Shown here one piece after another: positions 51,985 to 61,848 of a stretch of 64,000 nucleotides of DNA. Below the pieces are notes generated by a model. The model saw only the letters and a program-made list of their open reading frames with translations, made no database searches and had not been told where the DNA came from. Where the stretch lies: assembly GCA_025765595.1 (NCBI GenBank), contig JAIVFH010000027.1, forward strand, positions 124,001 through 188,000, given 5' to 3'. The number at the start of each line of letters is the position of its first letter. Within the stretch, counting starts at the first letter, position 1. The stretch is from Obelidium mucronatum (taxonomy: Eukaryota > Chytridiomycota > Chytridiomycetes > Chytridiales > Chytriomycetaceae). The translations under genes were made by a program, and so were the position numbers.

Positions 51985-52971
51985 TCACAAAAAGACTGCT
52001 TCCTTCACAGCTTGTTGGGCAAACACCTTCCGGGCGTCATGGCCGCATTCATGGACAACAATCGTTTTGACTGCAACAGCCACATCCATGCCGTTCTGTT
52101 CAAAAATTTCCCGGCAACAATTCCTGAGATAGTGGACATACACACAGGCACGTTCGAACCGATGGGACTTGCACTGAACAAGAGCTTGAGGGCTGGAATC
52201 GAGTGAGTCCCCTCCTTTCGTGTCATCAGAAACAAGTATAAACGTTATTGGAATTGCCAGAGCCCTTTTTCGAATAACTTCCAAGGTATCGGCTGACTCT
52301 GAAAGCAGGGACGAGGGAATATTGTTCAAGCCATATTTCCAGTCATTGTAACCATTCAGCGCATCTGATTCGATTGGCAAGATGAAGTCCTTCTCTGATA
52401 CTTGAGATTCAAGTGTGATGTTTGTCAACATTGGATCAATTCGAAGGGGGTGAAGGTACAGCCAAGACGAAGAAGTTCCAAGAACGAGGGAAACATTGGT
52501 TGTATCCCGGATCTGTTGAAGTATTGTAGAGACGGCTGCGAATCGATTCCAAAACTGAGCGCCCGCAGAGAACCCCAATAAAACCAGATGCGTTGGCGAA
52601 TGGATGTTAACGGCATGTGCCAAGAGAATATCAGCCATTGCAAACGATGTCAGCTGCGGTGGAGACAACGCGGGATCATTCGTTGATGATGGCGCAATAA
52701 TCGGAGTCTTGCCTTCACAGTAGTCGCCGCCCTTTGCAAACAGAATATTGGATACAGACAAATTCGATCCGCCGAGTTTGGCGGTTGCGAAGAGCGGCGC
52801 CAGAACGAGCGAGTCGTTGGCCCAATCAGCCACGAGTTGGAGCGTATCATCGATTCGTCGCTTCATCCCATGCACAACAACCACTACTCGACGAATTATT
52901 GAGCATCCTTTCCAGGAATACACGGGTAGTGTTTGTGACGTATGAGGGAGCAGAAAATCACTGCGTTCCAT
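51985..52971 (-). CDS. Alpha/beta-hydrolase fold protein
   Basis: A single exon of 328 residues. The fold is suggested by a hydrophobic strand into VVVVVHGMKRR (oxyanion-type HG), the nucleophile elbow GFSAGAQF (G-x-S-x-G) and a late His in IVVHECGHDARKVF, with an acidic residue between (LVSDDTKGG). It looks like a serine hydrolase such as an esterase or lipase, but substrate cannot be told. There is no signal peptide. Lack of introns is unusual in this window and could mean a more recent origin, though composition does not stand out. It ends 46 bp from the Gea start on the same strand. Confidence 0.75.
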   Translation of the reverse strand: MERSDFLLPHTSQTLPVYSWKGCSIIRRVVVVVHGMKRRIDDTLQLVADWANDSLVLAPLFATAKLGGSNLSVSNILFAKGGDYCEGKTPIIAPSSTNDPALSPPQLTSFAMADILLAHAVNIHSPTHLVLLGFSAGAQFWNRFAAVSTILQQIRDTTNVSLVLGTSSSWLYLHPLRIDPMLTNITLESQVSEKDFILPIESDALNGYNDWKYGLNNIPSSLLSESADTLEVIRKRALAIPITFILVSDDTKGGDSLDSSPQALVQCKSHRFERACVYVHYLRNCCREIFEQNGMDVAVAVKTIVVHECGHDARKVFAQQAVKEAVFL

Positions 52972-53108
52972 CTCAATTCAATAAATACAAACCATCAAAC
53001 ATTGAACCTAAACAAGCGCTGCGCACCCTTATAGCTGAAGGCTGAAAACGGTTAAGTTTATTTAAAACCAAACTACAGTCAACTTTATCAATCCCCAGGA
53101 ACCCCTTG

Positions 53109-54453
53109 TTAAATCAACATGGTCAACTCCTCCAGACTTGGTCTTCTTGTGATACTATAACGCAGTACAATCCCAACAGCATTAGATGACGGAATCAAAA
53201 CGTAGATACCATTTCTCTCCACCTGTGAAGCAGTTTTAATCTTGGTTTGTGTCAGTAAAAAACATTCACCTTGCGAAAAACTTTATCAACAGCTGGTTGT
53301 TGCAGTCCTTTTTTTTCCAACAGCTCGTCTTCGATTTGGTTTTTCTCCTGATCAAACAACTCGATAGTCTTTTTCATATGCGGGTGATTCTTTTTGGCTG
53401 TTCTGACCAGATCAATTGCAGCTGAAACTTCATCACATAGAAGTCTCCCAATGACTTGACGTTCGAGAGGTAGGTTGGGCTCCTGAGAATGTGTAGCAGA
53501 ATAAGTGCAGGGGTATTAAAAATAAAGAACTAACCTTGTCCAGCTGCATTTCCAATTCGTCCCACAGTTTCTGATATTTTGATGGATTACCACCAAGCAC
53601 TCCCCACAAAACATTACCTATTAGATTCCTGGTCGCAACAACAATCAAACAAGAAAACTGAGGAAGACTTTCAATCATCTGTCGGTCCATTGAATCAATG
53701 CATCGAACACGTCCTCGATTTGTTTGTGTCACACTTTCGTCAATTGAGTTGGGCGATGAATCCACTATCACACGCAGATGGAGATCATCCGTAAGTGTAC
53801 GCACAGCAGCAGCGACTCCAGCACACTGGTCATCCTTCTTCCTTTCTGTGACGCTGACTACCACAATGGGCGTTCGGCCAAAAGTGAACACCTTGTACCA
53901 AAAGACGACTCTTTTGCTATTGCTCATTAGATCCCAGAAAGAGCTGCGCAATCCAGTCAAGCCTCTCAGAGCGCTTTCAATGATCTTGTCTTGACTGTGG
54001 CCAGGCTGAGCTGTGACGCGAATAACTCCACAAGTTTTATAAACGGCAGAGTCGATTAAGCAGGACTTTCCAACTCCTTTCTCTCCAGTCACTGTTTTGG
54101 AATGTAAGCATGGAGATCAACAAGAGTTGTCCGAGGTAACCGTTGGTGGCCAAGTGACAATTTGACTGAAGTTTACACATTCACTCACCAACAATGTACT
54201 TTTGACCCCAAGTCTTTCGTGAAATGTCTTTTCGAAGCAAATTCAGCTCTGTTGTGCGAACGGACTGAATAGGCCGACTTTGGAGAAACCGACTGCGAAC
54301 GGCCACCCATCCAGCACGGACAGGGCCAATGCGAGGGACCACCTGGGCAAACGAAGCAGCTCCAATAACTCCAACAGATGCGCCCACGTATGGTAGTAAT
54401 GGGGCAATGCCCGTAACAGCCTGAGACACCACCTCGATCAAAAAAGGTGTCAT
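53109..54453 (-). CDS. Fungal P-loop NTPase of unknown role
   Basis: Exons 54453-54189, 54091-53535, 53482-53271 and 53223-53109 encode 382 residues. Before the ATPase core lies an N-terminal segment with hydrophobic stretches (VVSQAVTGIAPLLPYVGASVGVIGAASF) that may be a membrane helix, then RTTELNLLRKDISRKTWGQKYIV. The splice brings this to the Walker A loop VTGEKGVGKSCL; the Walker B strand may be VVFWYKVFTFGRTPIVVVSV, which is not a clear DxxG or DE motif. The C-terminal part is helical and ends NGIYVLIPSSNAVGIVLRYS. I know of similar P-loop proteins in early-diverging fungi but not of a function. The ATG at 54453 is used because the longer frame starting at 54525 reads into a transposon end. 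Confidence 0.7.
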
Positions 54454-54461
54454 TAGTTTAG

Positions 54462-54470
54462 GGATTTTAT
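54462..54470. repeat. Left target-site duplication of the second transposon
   Basis: GGATTTTAT, repeated exactly at 59712-59720. One more flanking G on each side also matches, so the duplication could be read as 10 bases, the extra base belonging to the element end on the right. Confidence 0.9.
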
Positions 54471-54484
54471 CAGGGGGGTGGCAA

Positions 54485-54927
54485 GTGAGCAAAATTTCTA
54501 CAAAAAATGAGTGAAATGTTCCCATACTGAGCGACTTTGTTCCTAACGACCTTGCTCCGGCATCTCAAATTGCTCCACGCTGAAATTTTCTGATGGCGCT
54601 AGTGAATAGCATATATATCCATTCGTTTTTTTAGAAAGGCAAAGAGCGTCATCAAGTAAGTGCTCGGAAGAAGTGTCAAACCATACCCAAATACTGAAAT
54701 AACTCCGCTAATAAGCGCGGAAGACATTTCCTATTAAACCCAAGCATATAATGTATCTACATAATGAGGCAGCACTATGTGGCGCTGCATAGATAATTTT
54801 TTTAATAATGGTATCCGTTGGTTGTTCTTTTATGTTATTTTCGGAAATAACTCGTAAACCAAAAGAGATGCAGCACCATGCTATCTTCCAGTGAAATCAA
54901 CGTATTTTTTTACATCAGCAGCACTAT
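54485..54927. other. 5' noncoding region of the second transposon
   Basis: About 440 bp lie between the left inverted repeat and the first ATG of the element gene. They contain short copies of GCAGCAC(T/C)AT near 54769, 54871 and 54918 that could be subterminal binding sites. I see no gene. Confidence 0.5.
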
Positions 54928-57900
54928 ATGAATTTTTTGTGGTGTCAGTTGTGTCATTCAGTAAAACAGTTGTACAAATTTGGAATCATTTTGAAATCGT
55001 GTGAATCCAAGAACAATGGGACGAAAGCGTGGTCCAACGCGAAGAGAGCAGCTACATATCGAATCAAAAGAGACCAGGCTAAAAGTCAAAGTGAGTCTGA
55101 TGCTGCCGACGATGAAAGAGGGTCTGTCCTGTTTCTGTCGAAAAGCAACAAAACCAACGAAAATAGTGCGGCAAATCCGGCGGCAGAGCCAAGAAAAGGT
55201 CAGTACATAAAACCTTGTGTTAGTATTTTCAATGTAATGAACCTAAGAACCAGGCGATTCCACAACTGATGAAGGGGACATTTCCGAATCTGATCAAATA
55301 TCCACCGACAAAGAAAACGTGAAACACGACAACCGTAAGTGCAGACTATCTAAAATTTATGGCTTAATCGACACAAAATAGGTTTCAAAGCCCCCTTACC
55401 TATGAAGCGACTGCCTCAGTCATCCCCCGAAACATCAAACATAATCAAAATACAGCGACCAAATCAGCTTTCTGATGCCAATCAATCCATGAATGCCACT
55501 TCAACGTCAGAGACAGAATCAAGATCAGATGGCTCAATTACGGAATCAGTGTCAGCAAAATCAAGGCGGGCTGCTGCAATGAACGCTGTGATCCAAACCA
55601 GTAAGAATGTGTGGTCCTCATCTGGAGCCTTGTTTCGAAAGTCTCGAGGGACCAATGGCATCAAATCACGCAGTTCAAGCCTTTCAAATGACAGAACCAA
55701 CGATTCTGCAATTCGTGAAAACACTGACGACGACCTGGATTATGAAGATATTCTGTTCAATGGCACAGAATCGAAACAGCGAATACATGTTAAGAAGGCA
55801 ACAAGATATCATGGTCACAATGTACCTTCAGTTGAAATTCACGGCCAAAGTCTTTTGCAACCAGTGTCAATTGACGGAGGAAAGCAAATTTATTACCTCT
55901 GTCGCCCCATCTCAGAGATCTTGAACGTGCAGATACAAGAAGGAGGAAATTGCATCCAAGTTGACCTAGACGGGATATCTGAACTTGTTGCAACGAAATC
56001 CCAGTTCAAGCGGCTCCTCCTGTTTCGATCTCGCAAATTTGTTCAACTGCTCTTTAATCTCAATTCTGGCAACTGTCAGATGCTCGCAGATTTCCTGAGG
56101 TACTTAAACTCCCACAGCTGGATTTTATCGAAATCTGAAGAACCTGTGGTTGTAAATCCAGCAGTTGAACCGTCAAAACAATTTAAGGATCTCCAAAAAA
56201 GAAATAAAATGTTGACCGAGAAGGAGTCAAAGGCCACAAAGGAGCTCAGAAACTTTCGGGAGCTGTTGCCAATTCAGTTGAAGAAACAATTCAAGAAGAT
56301 AAAACTTTTGGACGCCAAATCTCCAAAGTCGGAGTCTCGTTACACTATCATCAGTAGCCTGCTTGACGCGCTTGCCAAAGGAAATTACCACCCTGATCTG
56401 TTCAACTACAAGTTCTGTAACTCACAGTTCAAGTACGCAGTCCTGGACAATATTCGAGGCAGTGCAGCTCAGAATGCAGTTCCTTCCGAAGTGCTTCTCA
56501 TGTGGCTTCAGTTTGTTGCTGATTGCGGTAAAACTCCGTATGAGTATTTGCGGGGGAATGGGTTTAAACAAGAGTCTGACAATCTCAAGCCAGAAATTAC
56601 AGACCCAACAGAAACTGATGACAACTCAGATACAGGGGCAGAAATTGAACCGAAAATTAAATTTCGCAAATCTACTGTTCCCGAAAACCAAAAAAGCAGA
56701 GTTGGAGATCATTCTGGAGCTCTATTTCTTCCTCATATCCGCACAATCCAAAAAAAAATACAAGAGTTAAAGGCTAGCAATAAAACATTTGGCCTAAGCA
56801 AGAGTCGAGTTGACGAAATTGCAAAGCTGTGTAAGTTGGACAGACAGAAAATGGAAGATTTGGGTGGAGTTTTAGCACATGGCCATCAAACTGATGAAAG
56901 TGATATGGGCTTGGATGATGTCACTGTTTCTACGTTGCTGGGGAAGACTGTGATATTTGGTCTTCCTGATTATGGTGGACTTGAGGAAAGAGAAGAATGT
57001 CCATTCAAACTGTTACCAGGGATTGCAAAATCCAAAAATGAGGTACTTTGCATGTTTTATTTTGGATCTAACAAAGAAGCATGTAGTTGGAGAGAATTCT
57101 GAATTCATATCAAGAAAGAGTCGTAGCAGTTTCAAAAACGATGGCAGAAGGAAAGGATATCTTTACAACAAACGAAATAGTCAATGAGATCAAAAATCTT
57201 TTTGGAGATATTCTCAATGACATCCAAAAACTTCAAGCCTTTATTCAGTCAACACTCCAAGATGTCAAAAAATCGTTGCTAAGTGCTGAAAAACGATTAA
57301 AAAAGAAAGCAAAGGAAGGAAACGAGTTTAAAGAGCTCCACGGAAATGCCATTGCTGCAAAAGAAAGAAAAGAGTCCCGTTTGATATCACTTAGCAAGTT
57401 CAACGACAACTTCAATGCTCTGAAGCAAGATGTTGACAGCACACTTTCAAGTATTGATATTGACTATTGCTTTTTAAACTCCGACTTCCTTCAGAAACTT
57501 CTTTATAGCTGTTTGTCCTTGTTTCAATCAACTTCCCTTGCAGTTGCTCCTCGAGGGACTAAGCTAGAAATTCACCTTATCAGTGATTCCTTCCATCTTG
57601 GGTCCCATATTATTTTCTCATTTATTTCTGCCTCTGTAACTGCCGAATTATCCTGTTATTTTGGAAATTTAGTGTATGAGGAAATGGCACAGCGTGGAAT
57701 TCATTTATTATGGAAAGCAGCAGATGGACTAACAATTGCACATTCAATGTACAATGGTCGCCAGAGACCGACGACAGCTACAGCTGTGTTTAAACAATCT
57801 GTGGAGCAATTTGAACAAGAAATTTCAAGAAATGAATTGAAGAATTCATCTGCTGCTGCTACTCGGGAACTAAAACGTGAACGGAAGACACAATTCTTTC

Positions 57901-59639
57901 AATCTAGCTATATGGAGGCCATCATGACACTATCCGATCAGAAGCTATCAGGAAACTGCTGTTGGTTTCAGATTCCTCCCCTCCCACCCAGTTGTAATGA
58001 AATCTTGACAACAAAAAAGAAACCAACAGCAGGGAATTTCACACAACTTGAGTTTGTGGAAGCAACACGTGAATATCAGCTTGAGCTGAAGCGGAATCAA
58101 CTGATTGGTACCAGCCTTAAAATCAAAACAGCAACAAACCTGTGCAGTGGCTCACGAGAGGTGTATCTTTCTGTTTGCCAAAACAACGGAAGTATTCACG
58201 AAGTTCAACTATTGTCCAAAGGGGGAAAGCAGTTATGGGCTGAATTGTACCATCAAACAATGCAAGTGTGCATCGCTGCTGAGTGCGCCATTCTTTTGGA
58301 TTCAGAGCTTGACGAATGGTGTTACTTTATTAATTTTGTTTTGCAATTGGCAAAGCTGCGTGACACAGAGAATCTTGATTTTTTTCAGCACATGTACATT
58401 CCAGAAGTTAGAAATGGGGTGCCTTATGTTTCCATCTATGATTGGCCTCATCTGAATAAGTGCTTTACAACATCTGTTTCGGAAAATGGATTCACAGGAT
58501 TCATAACAAAGGACGAGGTCGAGAAGTTGCTCAATTCGAACTTGACTCTTTTGACAAATCGATTCAAAGATCGTGATAAACAAAAAGTGTTTGATGCAAA
58601 ATATTTTTGGAGTTTACCTGTTCAAACGGCGCTGGAATCATTGGGATTAACTGATGCCGCCAATTTTTGGCAAGTGGTTCGGGAGTGTGACGAAGCTTTC
58701 GACAATGATGGATTACTTGATTCTGAGAGAATTGAACGACAGCAGACATTCTTAATGGTATTGAAATCGAAGGTAATTTTTGGATCTTGAACTCTTAATT
58801 ATTTCACCGAAAACGCGAAACAGTTGATGCCGTCGCTCTACATGAACCCCCAATCCACACATTGTCCAAACCTTCGAATTTCAGAAAGAGAAATTAAGCC
58901 AAATCGACTCTTAGAAGGTGCATTACCATGGGATCAAGCCGTCAAAGCCATTTCATCATTGGAAGGAATCATGATCATCAAGACCCACTTGAAACTGATC
59001 CGAGAACAATTACCATGGAGGAAACGATACACCAACGTAATGAAAGATATTTCAATGGATTCGAGGCTATATTTTGCCACTCGGCGGGTCGCAAAATATG
59101 ATGCACAACTCAAACAAAATCAGGCAATCATAGGGGCGCTCAAGTCAGACGAGTCAGCGAAAATTGAAACCAATAATTTAGAATCGATAAACAGTCACTC
59201 CAAAGTTATTGCACTTGTCAACGATTCGGCTTTTGGATCCAATGACTGTGAATCACAGTTTTCTGTTTACAAACGGAAGCAAGGCCACACAGCTATGGGA
59301 CGCGTCAATTCGACGTCTTCTGAGCAAGCGACTCATGCAGCCCATATGCTCAGCTTATTGGATCGACAGAGCTTAAGAACACGACTCCGAGGTCGAACTT
59401 CACTTGGATACACCCCCTTCTCAAGAAGGCCCACAACGTTTCGCTCCCACAGACTTTTTAAAAATGTATACAAATGGGGAACTCCAGACTCCAGCCTCAA
59501 ACCGAATACAGCGATTCCAATTACAAAGAAAATAAGTACATTTGAGCGAAAAGAGAGGCAACAAAACAAGTCAGCCCAAACTTTCGATGCAGAAAAGGGT
59601 TCTGTACGAGGTTATCACAGAGGGGTTGCTGGTGCATGA
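54928..59639 (+). CDS. Candidate transposase of unknown superfamily
   Basis: Exons 54928-55198, 55254-55334, 55382-57042, 57087-58772 and 58824-59639 give exactly 1505 codons. I recognise no known domain. The first 140 residues are basic, then Ser/acid-rich (AKRAATYRIKRDQAKS; ESDAADDE). A helical stretch KQFKDLQKRNKMLTEKES follows. Later pieces look like an RNase H-type DDE core: a strand LEIHLISD (D838), the block IYDWPHLNKCF (D1123), where D-x-x-H-L-x-K resembles P-element/THAP9 transposases, and SNDCESQFSVYKR (E1376), similar to the last acid region of that group. These assignments are inference. The two frames at 54928-55200 both look open, so the start could instead be the ATG at 55017 (GRKRGPTRRE) with a different first intron. 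Confidence 0.7.
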
Positions 59640-59711
59640 ATTAAAGAGATTGGTTTTTGGGTCGTTTCTTTTTTTCATTGCCATTTTTTCTGGTTGATTG
59701 CCACCCCCCTG

Positions 59712-59720
59712 GGATTTTAT
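59712..59720. repeat. Right target-site duplication of the second transposon
   Basis: An exact 9-bp copy of the left flank, immediately after the right inverted repeat. Confidence 0.9.
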
Positions 59721-59739
59721 TGCATCTTCAACATGACCC

Positions 59740-61802
59740 CTACAACTTTGCTTTTTTCAAGTTGGCAGCATCTTGAACGCGCAAGATTCTCCGCAAAATC
59801 TTTCCACTGGCCGCTTTTGGAATCTCATTGACAAACTCCACTCCACCACGAAGTCTCTTGTGTGGCGCCACCTTCTTGTCAATGAACGCAATTATTTCTG
59901 ATTCGGTAAGACTGGAATTGGCCTGTAAACGTGTGTATGAGTGAGTTGAAACATTGTACATGGCAAATAAAAATAAAGTCACCTGCAAAACCACGAAAGC
60001 TCGAGGAACCTCACCACCAGATTCATCTGCTCTTCCAATCACAGCTGCATCTGCAATCTGCGGGTGCTCAATCAGGTACGCCTCCAATTCTGCAGGGGCA
60101 ACTTGGAATCCTTTATACTTGATCAACTCCTTCAACCTGTCGACAATGAAAAAGACTCCTTGATCATTGACTTTCGCGATATCGCCTGTAGTGTGTGAAA
60201 CACACCAAAAAAAAAAAAGTTGGAATCTTTCAAATCAGAGACTCAATCTCAATTTTTTCAAACCAGTATGGAGCCACTTTTCGGAATCGATCGTTTCAGC
60301 CGTAGCCTTGGCATTATTATGGTATCCCTTCATAATATTGGGACCACGAACCCATAGTTCCCCTTCGGCACCTGCAGGTGCATCTTTACCAGTTTCAGGG
60401 TTGACCAATCTCGCTTCAACGCTTGGAATTAAATGCCCAATCGATCCTGGAAACTTCAACGCCACTGTTTTTTTTTTTTCAAAACAAGTTGGTCAGGAAA
60501 AAAAAGAAACGCTAAACCGCCTTCAGAATTTTTTAACATACATGACGAGGGAAGCATATGCGTAATCGGCGAAGTCTCCGTCATTCCATACCCTTGAAAC
60601 AACGGAACCTTGAGTCTCTGAAACACTCCATCCACAACCTCAGCACCCAACGGAGCCGCCCCACTCATCAACCCACGAAGTTTCGGGAACTTGAATTGAT
60701 CAACAATAGGATGCTTTGCCAAAGCAACTGCAATGGGTGGCACAATATGCGCCGCAGTCACTTGGTATTTCGCCAACGACGACAAGAACAAAGGCAAGTC
60801 AAACTTTGGGAAAACCACAACACTACAGCTTTGATGGAACGCAACGTGCAATGCAAGCGTGAGTCCGTAAATGTGGAAGAACGGTAACACGCCTGTCCAG
60901 ACGTCTCCTGAAAACACTTCACGTGCCTTTTTTTGGAATGCGTCGAATTGGATCACGTTCGCAATCACATTGTATTGGGTTGTTTCGACTCCTTTGGAGA
61001 GACCTGTTGTTCCGGAGGAGTAGCAGAGGTAGGCGGGTTTTTCCGTGATTTCTTGGCGTGTGAATTTGATTTGGGGGAGTGGCTTCTTGTTGGAGGTGGA
61101 TATCTGGTTCACGGATCGGCGCGTGGGGCCAGGGTAGGAAGCAGTTGAATCATCGAGAAGAATGATTTTGTCTTCAGAAATGCCGACTTTGCGGGCTGCA
61201 GCAAGAGCCGTGTTCAAGAATAGTGGGTGGACAAAGAGGAAGCGGGCGCCTGAATCTTTGAGCTGGAACGCCAATTCGTTCTCATTGTAGGTAGGATTTG
61301 CTGGAGAGATGGTTCCACCGGCTTTGAGAACAGCATGGACAACCACAGGGAATCTACATTCTTGTTAGCAGTGGAGAATCAGATAAACAAGAAGAAATAA
61401 GGGTAGAGACACCCAACTGAACGTGATTAGGACTAAACAACCCAACAACATTCCACTTTTTAAACTCCAGAGTCCCGTAGAGTGCAGCAGCAAGCGCATC
61501 AATAGACGCCAAGAGTGCTTTGAAGGACGTTGTCTTGCCCGAAACAGCATCAATCAAAGCCGTCGCGTTGCTGTTTCTCTTATCTTGCGAAAATACAATG
61601 TTGTGGATATCGACTGTACAGACAGTGAAGGAATAAGATCAGTATAGTCTATGATGAGCATTTCTTCCCAAACAAACACGCCATACCCGTATCAGGGACG
61701 GCAGCTGGCCCGTACTTGCTTTCGAAGATCTGTAATATTCATTGAACATAATTAGGCAATTATGGTGCACGCGTAGTTAAGCCTTATGTTTACATGTGCC
61801 AT
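59740..61802 (-). CDS. 4-coumarate-CoA-ligase-like acyl-CoA synthetase, peroxisomal
   Basis: Seven exons (61802-61794, 61729-61687, 61613-61418, 61353-60542, 60464-60264, 60185-59983, 59922-59740) give 548 residues. The enzyme activates a carboxylic acid with ATP to an acyl-AMP and then to its CoA ester. Present are IFESKYGP at the start, [16 protein letters not shown], the AMP-binding box [53 protein letters not shown] and the catalytic Lys region [11 protein letters not shown]. The last three residues AKL are a peroxisomal PTS1-type signal, so fatty or aromatic acid breakdown in peroxisomes is likely. The first exon codes only Met-Ala-His. The start is 46 bp from that of ALG12 on the other strand. 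Confidence 0.92.
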
Positions 61803-61848
61803 TATTCAAGAGAAACCAAATAAAGTGAATTTTCAAAATTTAAAAATC

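Larger units (their letters stand above)
54471..59711 (+). mobile_element. Unclassified DNA transposon, complete
   Basis: A 5241-bp element begins with CAGGGGGGTGGCAA and ends with its exact reverse complement (14 bp, 54471-54484 and 59698-59711); beyond these the two ends diverge. It is flanked by the perfect 9-bp direct repeat GGATTTTAT. The inside holds one spliced gene of 1504 codons. Inverted repeats plus direct repeat show a cut-and-paste DNA transposon. Superfamily is unclear: hAT ends often start CAGGG but give 8-bp duplications, and MULEs give 9 bp but the protein is unlike MULE transposases. Intact ends and frame imply a recent, possibly active, copy. It separates the NTPase gene from the CoA-ligase gene, which were about 35 bp apart. 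Confidence 0.88.

Noticed and set aside
54453..54525. ATG at 54525 as the native start of the NTPase
   Set aside because: It is inside the transposon; the inverted repeat and target duplication show the native gene begins inside 54453.
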